A stretch of DNA of 64,000 nucleotides from Anaerostipes sp. MSJ-23 (GCF_018918155.1 NZ_JAHLPY010000002.1:248001-312000); one strand, 5' to 3'; shown: positions 18,698 to 27,544, counted from the first letter of the stretch. A program made the numbers and translations. The notes: generated by a model from the letters alone, not told the origin.

Positions 18698-20293
18698 ATG
18701 GCAAACAATATAGAACAGGAAATTGCCCGAAGAAGAACTTTTGCGATCATTTCGCATCCGGATGCAGGAAAAACGACTTTGACGGAAAAGTTTTTGCTTT
18801 ATGGAGGAGCAATTAATACGGCTGGATCTGTAAAAGGAAAGGCTAATGCAAAACATGCAGTTTCGGACTGGATGGAAATTGAAAAAGAAAGAGGAATTTC
18901 TGTTACTTCTTCTGTATTACAGTTTGAATATGAGGGAAAATGTATCAATATTTTGGATACACCAGGGCATGAAGATTTTTCAGAGGACACATATCGTACC
19001 CTGATGGCTGCAGATTGTGCAGTCATGGTCATTGATGCATCGAAAGGTGTAGAACCACAGACAATTAAATTATTTAAAGTTTGTGTTATGCGCCATATAC
19101 CAATTTTCACATTTATCAATAAGATGGACAGAGAAGCAAAGGATACGTTTGATTTGCTGGATGATATTGAAAAAGTCCTTGGAATCGAAACATGTCCAAT
19201 CAACTGGCCGATTGGGTGTGGAAAAGAATTTAAAGGTGTTTATGAGAGAGCATCTAGAAATATTCTTCGTTTTGAAGCTGTTTCAACTGGGGGATCAAAA
19301 GAAGCAAAAGAAACAATTATATCTGCCGATGATGAAAATGCAAAGGCTTTAATTGGGGAAGACTTCTATGACAATTTAATGGAAGAAATTGAATTGCTTG
19401 ATGGAGCGGCAGCAGAACTCGATATGGAAAAAGTTCATCAAGGAAAACTGTCTCCAGTATTTTTTGGTTCTGCTTTGACAAACTTTGGCGTAGAACCATT
19501 TTTGGAACATTTTCTGAAAATGACCAACCAGCCGCTTCCAAGAATTTCTAAAGGAGAAGAAGTGGATCCGGTTACCAATGGATTTTCAGCGTTTGTTTTT
19601 AAGATTCAGGCAAATATGAATAAGAATCATAGAGACCGTATCGCATTTATGAGAATATGTTCTGGAAAATTTGAGGCAAACATGGAAGTGAAACATGTGC
19701 AGGATGGTAAAAAGATGCGTCTATCTCAACCTCAGCAAATCATGGCTCAGGAGCGTAAGGTTGTCAGCGAAGCATATGCTGGAGATATTATTGGTGTTTT
19801 TGATCCTGGAGTATTTTCAATTGGAGATACGGTATGCCTTCCAAAAGATGATTTTGAATATGAAGGAATTCCAACATTTGCACCGGAACATTTTGCACGA
19901 GTGATTCAGTTAGACTCCATGAAGAGAAAGCAATTTGTCAAAGGTGTGGAACAGATTGCACAAGAAGGTGCAATTCAGATCTTCCAGGAACATGAGGCAG
20001 GATTTGCAGAAATTATCGTTGGTGTTGTAGGAACACTGCAATTCGATGTCTTAAAATATCGTCTGGAAAATGAATACAACTGTGAAGTACGTCTGGAACC
20101 CCTTCCTTATCAGGCAATCCGATGGATTAAGGATCGAAATACAGATATGAATAAACTTCGCGGTGTTGCAGAGGTTAAAAAAGTAAAAGATATGAAAGGT
20201 AATCCATTGCTATTATTCAAAAATGAATGGGGAATTCAGTTTGTTTTAGATCGTAACGAGGGACTGGAACTTGAAGAATTCAGCAGAGAATAA
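18698..20293 (+). CDS. prfC: Peptide chain release factor 3
   Basis: GTPase that recycles RF1/RF2 from the ribosome after termination. G motifs are ISHPDAGKTTLTE (about residues 20-32), the switch II motif DTPGHEDF (about 86-93) and NKMD (about 140). EF-G-like domains II and III follow. Length is 531 aa, which fits RF3. The ribosome binding site is GAGGAAAG. The gene stands alone; the next gene has its own promoter. Confidence 0.95.
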   Translation: MANNIEQEIARRRTFAIISHPDAGKTTLTEKFLLYGGAINTAGSVKGKANAKHAVSDWMEIEKERGISVTSSVLQFEYEGKCINILDTPGHEDFSEDTYRTLMAADCAVMVIDASKGVEPQTIKLFKVCVMRHIPIFTFINKMDREAKDTFDLLDDIEKVLGIETCPINWPIGCGKEFKGVYERASRNILRFEAVSTGGSKEAKETIISADDENAKALIGEDFYDNLMEEIELLDGAAAELDMEKVHQGKLSPVFFGSALTNFGVEPFLEHFLKMTNQPLPRISKGEEVDPVTNGFSAFVFKIQANMNKNHRDRIAFMRICSGKFEANMEVKHVQDGKKMRLSQPQQIMAQERKVVSEAYAGDIIGVFDPGVFSIGDTVCLPKDDFEYEGIPTFAPEHFARVIQLDSMKRKQFVKGVEQIAQEGAIQIFQEHEAGFAEIIVGVVGTLQFDVLKYRLENEYNCEVRLEPLPYQAIRWIKDRNTDMNKLRGVAEVKKVKDMKGNPLLLFKNEWGIQFVLDRNEGLELEEFSRE

Positions 20294-20314
20294 TAGAATA
20301 TTTAGAAAAATATA

Positions 20315-20343
20315 TTTACAATTGAAATTTAAAATAGTAAAAT
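20315..20343 (+). promoter_or_regulatory. Candidate promoter of the cpsBCD cassette
   Basis: TTTACA (20315-20320), 17-base spacer, TAAAAT (20338-20343), just after prfC and 15 bases before the first cps start. The AT-rich sequence makes chance matches possible. Confidence 0.5.
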
Positions 20344-20357
20344 GATGGAGGCTGAAT

Positions 20358-21068
20358 ATGGGATTGATTGACATTCATACACACATAATTTATGGAGTAG
20401 ATGACGGAGCAAAAGATATAGAGGAATCCATTGCACTTTTACATGAAGAGAAAAGGCAGGGAGTTGACAAGATTTTGTTGACCCCTCATTATGGGCCAAA
20501 GTTTGGTCATCCAGACAAAGAACTTTTGAAAGAACATTTCCACATGTTATGTGAAAAAGTAGAAGGATACAACCTTGGAATTCAATTATATCTTGGAAGT
20601 GAGCTTTATTATCAGCAAAATACAGTGAAGGATTTAGATAAGGGAAAAGCGTTAACACTAAATGATACAAAGTATGTACTTGTAGAATTTGGAGTACAAG
20701 ATCCTTTTTCTGTTATTTTTCAGGCAGTACATGAACTTGGTTATGCAGGATACATACCGGTGATTGCTCATGTAGAACGATACGAAGCCGTTTTCAAGAA
20801 GATAAAACGTGCAGAAGAGCTTGTAGATGCAGGGGCCTATTTGCAGGTAAACGCAGAGAGTATTCCGGGTGGAATGTTTCATCCAATGGCATCCTTTGTT
20901 AAAAAGTTAATGAAGGAGGGGCTTCTTCATTTTGTAGGAAGTGACTGCCACAACCTTGAAACACGTCGTCCTGATTTGGACCAGGCAGAAAGAATTCTTT
21001 TAAAAAGGGGAGCAGAGGAAGTACTCTATGATAACCCCGCAGCTCTGCTCGAAGGGAAGTATATATGA
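20358..21068 (+). CDS. cpsB: Manganese-dependent protein-tyrosine phosphatase, CpsB/YwqE type (PHP fold)
   Basis: Dephosphorylates the tyrosine kinase encoded two genes downstream. It is a PHP-fold phosphatase with metal-binding motifs DIHTHI and DDGAKD near the N-terminus, LTPHYG (about residue 42), ELYY, IAHVERY (about 137) and GSDCHNLETRRPDL (about 195). Length is 236 aa, normal for CpsB/YwqE. It heads a three-gene cassette with a 22-base gap before the membrane adaptor. Confidence 0.9.
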   Translation: MGLIDIHTHIIYGVDDGAKDIEESIALLHEEKRQGVDKILLTPHYGPKFGHPDKELLKEHFHMLCEKVEGYNLGIQLYLGSELYYQQNTVKDLDKGKALTLNDTKYVLVEFGVQDPFSVIFQAVHELGYAGYIPVIAHVERYEAVFKKIKRAEELVDAGAYLQVNAESIPGGMFHPMASFVKKLMKEGLLHFVGSDCHNLETRRPDLDQAERILLKRGAEEVLYDNPAALLEGKYI

Positions 21069-21090
21069 TGGATAAAGGAGAAAAGTACGA

Positions 21091-21807
21091 ATGTATGAGT
21101 TAGAAAATGACGAAATTGAAATTGACTTGAGAGAGTTATTTTTGGCACTGAAAAAAAGAATCGTTGCAATTTTACTGACAACGGTTATATTTGGGGGAGT
21201 ATCCGCATTGATTACAACATTTGCAATTACACCAAAATATTCTTCTAGTGCCCAGCTTTATGTTATGTCAAAAAGTGGAATTTCTCAGTTAACTGATCTG
21301 ACACTTGGAACTCAGTTAACACAGGATTATATGGTTATCGTAAAAACAAGACCAGTTCTTGAACAGGTAATCAAAGATCTTGGGCTGAATTTGGATTATA
21401 AAGAATTAGAAAAGAAAATTACAGTTGAGAACCCAACTGATACACGAATTATGGAAATTAAGGTTACCGATTCCGATCCGAAAATGGCACAGGAAATGAC
21501 ACAGGAACTTGCACAAGTAACAGCAAAGACTGTTTCTGAAAAGATGGACATCAAAGCTCCAACAATCATCGAAAAAGCTTATGAAGCGGATAAACCAGAT
21601 AGTCCAAGTCTTTCAAAAAATACATTGATTGGCGCAGTTCTTGGATTCGTATTGGCAGCAGCAGTTGTTATTGTTCAGTTTATAATGAACGATACAATCC
21701 GCAAAGAAGAAGATATCGAAAAATATTTGGATACAAACATGTTGACACAGCTGCCGTTAAAGAAATCAAGCAGACGTTCCAAACGTGGAAAGAAAGGAAA
21801 AAGGTAA
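21091..21807 (+). CDS. cpsC: Polysaccharide chain-length regulator / BY-kinase membrane adaptor (Wzz, CpsC type)
   Basis: Two membrane helices (about residues 23-46 and 179-201) flank an extracellular Wzz domain. The Pro-rich stretch KPDSPSLSKN before the second helix is the family motif. The basic C-terminus ends in a Lys/Arg-rich tail. In such systems this protein activates the separate cytoplasmic kinase. Length is 238 aa. It is followed after seven bases by that kinase. Confidence 0.9.
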   Translation: MYELENDEIEIDLRELFLALKKRIVAILLTTVIFGGVSALITTFAITPKYSSSAQLYVMSKSGISQLTDLTLGTQLTQDYMVIVKTRPVLEQVIKDLGLNLDYKELEKKITVENPTDTRIMEIKVTDSDPKMAQEMTQELAQVTAKTVSEKMDIKAPTIIEKAYEADKPDSPSLSKNTLIGAVLGFVLAAAVVIVQFIMNDTIRKEEDIEKYLDTNMLTQLPLKKSSRRSKRGKKGKR

Positions 21808-21814
21808 TTAGGAA

Positions 21815-22513
21815 ATGAAGAAAATTACAATGGATTTACCTGCAATGGATGATTATCAAATGACAGAAGGATTCAGCAAGTTAAAAACAAATCTTGCATT
21901 CCTTGGGAAAGATATCAAAGTTGTCGAAATGACAAGTAGTATTGCGAATGAAGGAAAATCAACTGTTTCCATGGAACTTGCAAGAAGATTGGTAGAAAAT
22001 AATAAGAAAATTCTTCTGATTGACTGTGATCTTAGAAGATCTGTCATGGCAGTAACACATCATATGCAGGGAGTTGAAAAGGGATTTAGTCATTATTTAA
22101 GTGGACAGGCTACAATGGATGAAGTGATTTATGAAGTAGATCAGGCAGGATTTTATTTTGTACCTGCAGGACCTCTTTCACCAGACCCAACAAGTCTTTT
22201 AAACTCAGAAACTTTTAAAGAGTTTATGGAAAAAGTGAGAGAAGATTTTGATTTTGTTATCGTAGATGCACCTCCAGTAGGTCTTGTTATTGATGCAGCA
22301 ATTATTGGAAAATATTGTGATGGGGCAATTGTGGTTATTCAACAGGGAACTGTAAGACGAAATTTTGTTCAAGGTGTTGTAAAACAGTTAAGACGTGGTA
22401 ATATCCGTGTACTTGGAGCTGTCTTGAACAAAGTTGACCATAGAGGAAGCGTTTATGGTGATCGTAGATATAGTGAATATTATAATTATGACTATAAAGA
22501 GAAAGAAGAATAA
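21815..22513 (+). CDS. cpsD: Bacterial tyrosine kinase, CpsD/YwqD type
   Basis: BY-kinase with Walker A NEGKSTVS (about residues 45-52), Walker A' LLIDCDLRR and Walker B FVIVDAPPVG. It ends with a tyrosine cluster (YGDRRYSEYYNYDY), the usual autophosphorylation tail. At 232 aa it is a stand-alone kinase that needs the CpsC adaptor. No glycosyltransferase, flippase or polymerase gene follows; the next unit is the infC leader. Its targets must therefore lie elsewhere in the genome. Confidence 0.92.
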   Translation: MKKITMDLPAMDDYQMTEGFSKLKTNLAFLGKDIKVVEMTSSIANEGKSTVSMELARRLVENNKKILLIDCDLRRSVMAVTHHMQGVEKGFSHYLSGQATMDEVIYEVDQAGFYFVPAGPLSPDPTSLLNSETFKEFMEKVREDFDFVIVDAPPVGLVIDAAIIGKYCDGAIVVIQQGTVRRNFVQGVVKQLRRGNIRVLGAVLNKVDHRGSVYGDRRYSEYYNYDYKEKEE

Positions 22514-22536
22514 AATAGAAATTACCTGGTGTACAC

Positions 22537-22565
22537 TTGACAGAAAAAACTTGATGTGCTAAGAT
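22537..22565 (+). promoter_or_regulatory. Promoter of the infC-rpmI-rplT operon
   Basis: Perfect TTGACA (22537-22542), 17-base spacer, TAAGAT (22560-22565). Transcription from about 22572 would give a leader of roughly 180 bases before infC. Confidence 0.75.
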
Positions 22566-22571
22566 AAGTGA

Positions 22572-22735
22572 AGTTGCGTGGAGCAACATTACAGCAAAGA
22601 AGAGTATCCACTCTCACCTTAGCACAAAAGAGTTTTTTAGAAATGTGTCTTGGGTTAACGTTTAAGAATATGATGTATCGTGATCATGCTTGAATTTACT
22701 GTGGATAGTCTTGTAACTATCCACTTTTTTATTAT
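22572..22735 (+). ncRNA. infC-operon leader with transcription attenuator (L20-leader type)
   Basis: The leader ends in a classic terminator: perfect 9-bp stem (22701-22709 with 22716-22724) followed by six T (22725-22730). An upstream segment, TATCCAC at 22605-22611, can pair with GTGGATA at 22701-22707, which is the left half of the terminator stem. Pairing there would be an antiterminator. This alternative-fold layout and its position fit the ribosomal L20 leader family, in which L20 represses its own operon in Firmicutes. The family assignment is inferred; the competing pairings are seen directly. Confidence 0.7.
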
Positions 22736-22751
22736 CATGGAGGTGTAGATT

Positions 22752-23258
22752 ATTAGCGATTTAATGATTAACGGACAGATCAGAGATAAGGAAGTACGTC
22801 TGATCGCAAAGGATGGCGAACAGCTTGGAATTATGTCCGCAAGAGAAGCACAGAAGCTGGCTGATGAAGCTGGATTAGACCTTGTAAAAATTTCACCAAA
22901 GGCAAAACCACCAGTCTGCAAGATTATCGATTATGGAAAATATAAATATGAGCAGACAAGAAAAGAAAAGCTGGCAAAGAAGAAACAGAAAGTCATCGAT
23001 ATCAAGGAAGTCCGTATGTCACCAAATATTGATACCAATGACTTAAATACAAAGATTAATCATGCAAGAAAATTCCTTTCAAAAGGAGCAAGAGTTAAAG
23101 TTACTCTTCGTTTCCGAGGAAGAGAGCTGGCTCATGTAAATTCCAGCAAGGGAATTTTGGATGACTTTGCAAAAGAATTGGAAGATATCGCAACAATCGA
23201 TAAGAAACCGAAGTTTGAAGGAAGAAGCATGACTATGTTTTTAGCTCCAAAAAACTAG
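22752..23258 (+). CDS. infC: Translation initiation factor IF-3, ATT start codon
   Basis: Binds the 30S subunit and proofreads initiator tRNA selection. The protein has the IF3 N-domain (DLMINGQIRDKEVRLI, LGIMSAREAQKLA), a Lys-rich linker and the C-domain (HARKFLSKGARVKVTLRFRGRE). No ATG/GTG/TTG fits: the first ATG (22764) is 19 bases past GGAGG, whereas ATT codons at 22749 and 22752 sit just after GGAGGTG (22739-22745). 22752 has the better spacing; 22749 would add one residue. Use of ATT is a known infC autoregulation feature, since IF3 rejects non-standard starts. Confidence 0.9.
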   Translation: MSDLMINGQIRDKEVRLIAKDGEQLGIMSAREAQKLADEAGLDLVKISPKAKPPVCKIIDYGKYKYEQTRKEKLAKKKQKVIDIKEVRMSPNIDTNDLNTKINHARKFLSKGARVKVTLRFRGRELAHVNSSKGILDDFAKELEDIATIDKKPKFEGRSMTMFLAPKN

Positions 23259-23317
23259 AATGGAGCCTATATTCAAATAATGAGTAGATACAGGAAGAAT
23301 TGAAGGAGGAAATCATC

Positions 23318-23515
23318 ATGCCAAAAATGAAGACATGTAGAGCAGCTGCAAAAAGATTTAAAAAGACAGGAACAGGAAAATTAAAAAGAAATAAGGCATA
23401 TAAGAGCCATATCTTAACAAAGAAATCTCCTAAGAGAAAAAGAAATTTAAGAAAAGCTGCAATGACAGATGCAACAAACGAAAAGAATATGAAGAAGATT
23501 TTACCATATCTGTAA
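23318..23515 (+). CDS. rpmI: 50S ribosomal protein L35
   Basis: A 65-aa basic ribosomal protein starting [15 protein letters not shown] with the usual [20 protein letters not shown] core. The ribosome binding site is AAGGAGG, 10 bases before the ATG at 23318. It is the middle gene of infC-rpmI-rplT. Confidence 0.96.
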   Translation: MPKMKTCRAAAKRFKKTGTGKLKRNKAYKSHILTKKSPKRKRNLRKAAMTDATNEKNMKKILPYL

Positions 23516-23544
23516 GATGGATCGTTAAGGAGGAAATGTAAGCA

Positions 23545-23901
23545 ATGGCAAGAATTAAAGGCGGAATGAACGCAAAGAAAAAACATAATAGAGTATTAAA
23601 ACTGGCAAAAGGATATAGAGGAGCCAGATCTAAACAGTATAGAGTAGCAAAACAGTCTGTTATGAGAGCTTTAACAAGTTCTTATGCAGGAAGAAAACAG
23701 AAAAAACGTCAGTTCAGACAGTTATGGATTGCACGTATTAATGCTGCTGCAAGAATGAACGGACTTTCTTACAGCAAATTAATGCACGGATTAAAATTAG
23801 CTGAAGTTGAAATTAACAGAAAAATGTTATCTGAAATGGCTATCAGCGAACCAGAAGCTTTCACAGCTTTAGTTGAAGTTGCAAAAGAAAAACTGGCTTA
23901 A
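23545..23901 (+). CDS. rplT: 50S ribosomal protein L20
   Basis: A 118-aa rRNA-binding protein needed for early 50S assembly. It has the signature [15 protein letters not shown] and ends with [17 protein letters not shown]. In Firmicutes L20 binds the leader of its own operon, and the leader at 22572-22735 is the likely target here. The operon ends at a terminator 18 bases downstream. Confidence 0.96.
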   Translation: MARIKGGMNAKKKHNRVLKLAKGYRGARSKQYRVAKQSVMRALTSSYAGRKQKKRQFRQLWIARINAAARMNGLSYSKLMHGLKLAEVEINRKMLSEMAISEPEAFTALVEVAKEKLA

Positions 23902-23919
23902 TTTAAGATTGAAAATGAT

Positions 23920-23964
23920 AACCGTCATTCACAGGAATTGATTCTGTGGATGGCGGTTTTTTTG
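23920..23964 (+). terminator. Terminator of infC-rpmI-rplT
   Basis: A 15-bp stem (23920-23934 with 23944-23958, two G-U pairs) followed by a T-rich tail. Confidence 0.88.
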
Positions 23965-24001
23965 GTTTTGTGAGATAATAAAAGAAAGGAGGGAAATGCT
24001 T

Positions 24002-24844
24002 ATGAATATGGTATACGAAAAATTACAAAAATGTTATCAGAGTGTAAGACAAAAAACAGAGTTTCAGCCGCAGATTGCGTTAGTTCTCGGATCAGGACTT
24101 GGAGATTATGCAGATACAATTCAAATTGAGAAAGTGATTAGTTATCATGATATTGAAGGTTTTCCGGTATCAACAGTTCAAGGACATAAAGGACGGTTTG
24201 TTTTTGGATATGTCGGAAATGTTCCGGTTGTAATTATGCAAGGAAGAGTTCATTATTATGAAGGATATTCTATGCAGGATGTTGTTCTTCCCATCCGGCT
24301 GATGAAACTGCTTGGTGCAGAGGTTTTGTTTTTGACGAATGCAGCTGGGGGAATTTGTGAACAATTTCATCCGGGCGATTTCATGATGATTACAGATCAG
24401 ATTTCGAGTTTTGTGCCATCTCCTTTGATTGGAAACAATATAGAAGAACTTGGACCAAGATTTCCGGATATGAGTGAAATTTATGATCGAGTACTTTGTA
24501 ATCTCATAAGAGAAAGTGCCAAGGATGTTGGAATTGATTTGAAAGAGGGAACTTATATTCAGTTAACAGGGCCAGATTTTGAGTCTCCAGCGGAAATTAA
24601 GATGTGTAAAATTATTGGAGGAAGTGCGGTTGGAATGAGCACAGCCTGTGAGGCGGTTGCTGCAAATCATATGGGAATGAAGATTTGTGGTATTTCTTGT
24701 ATTTCAAATTTGGCTGCAGGGATTTCCAAACAGCCATTAAGTCATAAGGATGTTCAAGAAATGGCGGATAAAGCAGCACCGGTATTTAAAAAACTAGTGA
24801 CAGATATAATTTTAAGAATGGGAAACAAGCTTAAGAAAGGATGA
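24002..24844 (+). CDS. Purine nucleoside phosphorylase (trimeric PNP family)
   Basis: Cleaves purine nucleosides to base plus ribose 1-phosphate. Family motifs are LVLGSGLGDYAD (phosphate loop, about residues 28-39), QGHKGRFVFG, MQGRVHYYEGY, LTNAAGGI and GMSTACEAVAANHMG, with the substrate Glu-Met and Asn regions. Length is 280 aa. The start 24002 is chosen over 23996 because GGAGGG would lie only two bases from 23996. It is followed within eight bases by an amidohydrolase of nucleoside/thioether salvage type. Confidence 0.9.
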   Translation: MNMVYEKLQKCYQSVRQKTEFQPQIALVLGSGLGDYADTIQIEKVISYHDIEGFPVSTVQGHKGRFVFGYVGNVPVVIMQGRVHYYEGYSMQDVVLPIRLMKLLGAEVLFLTNAAGGICEQFHPGDFMMITDQISSFVPSPLIGNNIEELGPRFPDMSEIYDRVLCNLIRESAKDVGIDLKEGTYIQLTGPDFESPAEIKMCKIIGGSAVGMSTACEAVAANHMGMKICGISCISNLAAGISKQPLSHKDVQEMADKAAPVFKKLVTDIILRMGNKLKKG

Positions 24845-24851
24845 ATGTTTT

Positions 24852-26129
24852 ATGATCCGGATTTATCACGCCAAAATTTTAACAATGGAAGAAGGAAAAG
24901 AGCCGTTTGACGGAGAAATCTGGATAGATGGCGGACATATTTTCTATGTTGGAGAAGAAGTAACAAAAAAGGCAGCTGAAAGGCAATGGGAACGTCAGAT
25001 TGATGCAAAAGGTAATTTGGTTATGCCTGGATTTAAGAATGCACATACGCATTCTGCGATGACATTTTTAAGATCCCATGCGGATGATCTTCCGGTTTTA
25101 TCGTGGCTGAATGACCAGGTATTTCCATACGAGGCAAAGCTTACCTCAGAAGATATTTATTATTTATCGAAACTTGCAGTTATGGAATATTTAACGAGTG
25201 GCATAACGGCAAATTTTGATATGTATTTGATGCCAGATGCGATGGCACAGGCATCTATAGATTGTGGCTTTCGAACTGTTATTTGCGGGGCAGTGAATGA
25301 TTTTACACAGTCTGTGGAAGAATTAGAACAATGGTATCAAAAATGGAATCATCAATCGGAATTAATTCGGTTCCAACTTGGATTCCATGCAGAATATACA
25401 ACAAAAAAAGAAATTTTGAAAGAAATTGCACAACTTGCAAAAAAATATCATGCGCCAGTATATACACATAATTCTGAAGGGGAGGCTGAAGTAAAACAGT
25501 GTATCGAGCGGACCAAGATGACACCAACTGTTTATATGGATCAATTGGGCTTGTTTCAATATGGAGGTGGATTATATCATTGCGTTCATATGACTAAACA
25601 GGATCTTTGTGTTGTTAAAAAACGTGAAATTTATGTTATAACCAATCCGGCCTCTAATTTAAAACTTGCAAGCGGAATTGCTCCAATCAATCAAATGCTT
25701 CAAGAAAAAATACCGATTGCCATTGGGACTGATGGTCCTGCAAGCAATAACTGTTTGGACATGTTTCGTGAAATGTTTCTTGTAACAGCTTTGGCGAAAT
25801 ATCGTGAGCATGATGCAAGTGCTGTAGATGCATGTGAGGTTCTTAAAATGGCAACTGTGCAGGGAGCAAGATCGATGGGACTCGATCAGTGTGATGTGCT
25901 ACAAAAAGGGAAAGCAGCAGATTTAATCATGATTGATTTAAACCAGCCTAATATGCAGCCGATTCATAATTTAGAAAAAAACTTAGTTTATAGTGGAAGC
26001 AAGCAAAATGTGAAAATGACTATGGTAAATGGAAAAATTTTGTATGAGGATGGACAATTCTTTATTGGGTGTAAACCAGAAAACCTTTATAAAAAGGTAG
26101 GAAAGATTTGTAAAAGAATTTTTGAATAA
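24852..26129 (+). CDS. Amidohydrolase, MTA/S-adenosylhomocysteine deaminase-like
   Basis: Metal-dependent deaminase of the chlorohydrolase/SsnA group (425 aa). Metal ligands appear as HTHSAM (about residues 62-67), a His in GFHAEYT, YHCVHMT and IGTDGPASNN. The N- and C-terminal segments form the composite beta-sandwich, with VNGKILYEDG at the end. Related enzymes deaminate 5'-methylthioadenosine, S-adenosylhomocysteine or guanine. The neighbouring purine nucleoside phosphorylase supports a nucleoside salvage role, but the substrate is inferred. Confidence 0.84.
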   Translation: MIRIYHAKILTMEEGKEPFDGEIWIDGGHIFYVGEEVTKKAAERQWERQIDAKGNLVMPGFKNAHTHSAMTFLRSHADDLPVLSWLNDQVFPYEAKLTSEDIYYLSKLAVMEYLTSGITANFDMYLMPDAMAQASIDCGFRTVICGAVNDFTQSVEELEQWYQKWNHQSELIRFQLGFHAEYTTKKEILKEIAQLAKKYHAPVYTHNSEGEAEVKQCIERTKMTPTVYMDQLGLFQYGGGLYHCVHMTKQDLCVVKKREIYVITNPASNLKLASGIAPINQMLQEKIPIAIGTDGPASNNCLDMFREMFLVTALAKYREHDASAVDACEVLKMATVQGARSMGLDQCDVLQKGKAADLIMIDLNQPNMQPIHNLEKNLVYSGSKQNVKMTMVNGKILYEDGQFFIGCKPENLYKKVGKICKRIFE

Positions 26130-26169
26130 AAACAAAAAACCTTCTAAATATTACAAAAAGCAATAAAAT

Positions 26170-26186
26170 ATTACAAAATTATTACA
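26170..26186 (-). promoter_or_regulatory. WalR-like box upstream of the NlpC/P60 hydrolase
   Basis: Read on the - strand this is TGTAAT-N5-TGTAAT, matching the WalR (YycF) consensus TGTWAH-N5-TGTWAH in both half-sites. It lies 18 bases upstream of the -35 of the wall-hydrolase promoter. Further ATTAC copies lie at 26150 and 26190. WalRK is the essential regulator of peptidoglycan hydrolases in low-GC Gram-positives, so the context fits. Confidence 0.6.
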
Positions 26187-26203
26187 TAAATTACGAAAAA
26201 GTA

Positions 26204-26231
26204 TTGACACAGAGGAGTATTATGCTATAAT
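26204..26231 (+). promoter_or_regulatory. Promoter of the SH3-NlpC/P60 gene
   Basis: Perfect TTGACA (26204-26209), 16-base spacer, perfect TATAAT (26226-26231), 56 bases before the start codon. Confidence 0.85.
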
Positions 26232-26287
26232 AACACCACAATACTTAATATTTTTGTAATATTTGTGACAATTTTAGGAGGAACAAC

Positions 26288-27448
26288 ATGATTATTCAAA
26301 AAATGAAATTATCTATGGCAGTGGTGACGCTTGCAGGAAGTGTCCTTATGACAACTCCTGTTGCCGCAGCCGGATCAAATGCAAAAGAAAAGAAAACAGA
26401 GACGAAGCAATCTTTGGAAAAATATAAAAATAAAGCAGTAGCAGATATTTATTCAACAACAACCTTAAATATTCGAAAGAAAAAAAGTATAGATTCTGAG
26501 GTTGTAGGAAAATTAAAAAAGGGAAATATTGTGACTGTTCTTGAGAAAGGAGCGGAATGGTCTAAAATAGAATCTGGAAATGCCAACGGATATGTCTATA
26601 ATCAATATCTTAAATTCGGAGACGATGTGGAGACATTTGCAAAAAGTAATCAGATTCAACGTGTTGCAAAAGTTTCGGTAGAAACTTTAAGGGTAAGAGA
26701 AAAACCATCAACGAAGTCTGATATTGTAACATTGTTATCGGAAGGTGAAACTTATCAAGTGAAAAATGTTTCAGATGGATGGGCAAAAGTTTCGGTCAAT
26801 GGAAAGACGGGATATATTTCCGCAGATTATGCGAAAATCCGATATTCTTTTGGAAAAGCGAAGACGATGAAGGAAATTCAGGAAGCGCAGCAAAAAAAGA
26901 AGGCAAAAGAAGCTGCAAGAAAGGCAGAGCAAAGTAAAAAAGTAAAAGCAGTGAAAACGGTTGCATCATCGTCGATGACAAAGGAAGAAACAAATACATC
27001 TTCTTCATCTTCGAAAACAACGGAACGTTCATCAGCTGTTTCTGGTAGTGCATCAGCATCCTCAATTTCTGGAGCAACCATTGGACAGAAGGTAGCAAAT
27101 TATGCACAGCAATTTGTTGGAAATCCATATCGTTATGGTGGAAATAGTCTAACAGGAGGAATTGATTGTTCTGGATTCACGCAGCAGGTACTTGCAAAGT
27201 TTGGTTACAGTATTAGTCGTACATCAAGTTCACAGGCGACGGAAGGTATCCGTGTATCGACCAGTAATTTAAGAGCCGGGGATTTATTGTTCTATGGTGA
27301 TGGTGGAGGAATCAATCATGTTGCTATCTATATTGGAGGAGGACAGGTTGTACATGCTAGTAATTCAGCACCATATCCAAAAGGAGGAATTAAGATTTCC
27401 AGTGCATTTTATCGAATACCGGTCTGTGCAAGAAGAATCATTCAGTAA
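26288..27448 (+). CDS. Secreted SH3-domain NlpC/P60 peptidoglycan endopeptidase
   Basis: Cleaves stem peptides of peptidoglycan outside the cell. A signal peptide ends near VAAAGS (about residue 28). Two bacterial SH3 domains follow (about 50-115 and 125-190; TTLNIRKKKS and ETLRVREKPS). A Lys- and then Ser/Thr-rich linker leads to a C-terminal NlpC/P60 domain (about 263-386) with the catalytic Cys in GGIDCSGFTQQ and His in INHVAIYIG. Length is 386 aa. The WalR-like box upstream suggests control with other wall hydrolases. Confidence 0.9.
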   Translation: MIIQKMKLSMAVVTLAGSVLMTTPVAAAGSNAKEKKTETKQSLEKYKNKAVADIYSTTTLNIRKKKSIDSEVVGKLKKGNIVTVLEKGAEWSKIESGNANGYVYNQYLKFGDDVETFAKSNQIQRVAKVSVETLRVREKPSTKSDIVTLLSEGETYQVKNVSDGWAKVSVNGKTGYISADYAKIRYSFGKAKTMKEIQEAQQKKKAKEAARKAEQSKKVKAVKTVASSSMTKEETNTSSSSSKTTERSSAVSGSASASSISGATIGQKVANYAQQFVGNPYRYGGNSLTGGIDCSGFTQQVLAKFGYSISRTSSSQATEGIRVSTSNLRAGDLLFYGDGGGINHVAIYIGGGQVVHASNSAPYPKGGIKISSAFYRIPVCARRIIQ

Positions 27449-27500
27449 TCCGTAATAATCGTTGATAATATAATGCTGATAATATAATATAATTAAAGAA

Positions 27501-27544
27501 AAAAGACATTACGTTTCAAAGGAAGAACGTAATGTCTTTTTTTA
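27501..27544. terminator. Bidirectional terminator after the NlpC/P60 gene
   Basis: A perfect 15-bp stem (27501-27515 with 27526-27540) with A-run before and T-run after. It separates the + strand hydrolase from the - strand small gene that ends at 27577. Confidence 0.88.

Noticed and set aside
26130-26280. Short CRISPR-like array from the repeated ATTACA motifs
   Set aside because: The repeats are six bases long, unevenly spaced and next to a promoter; they fit a WalR-type site.
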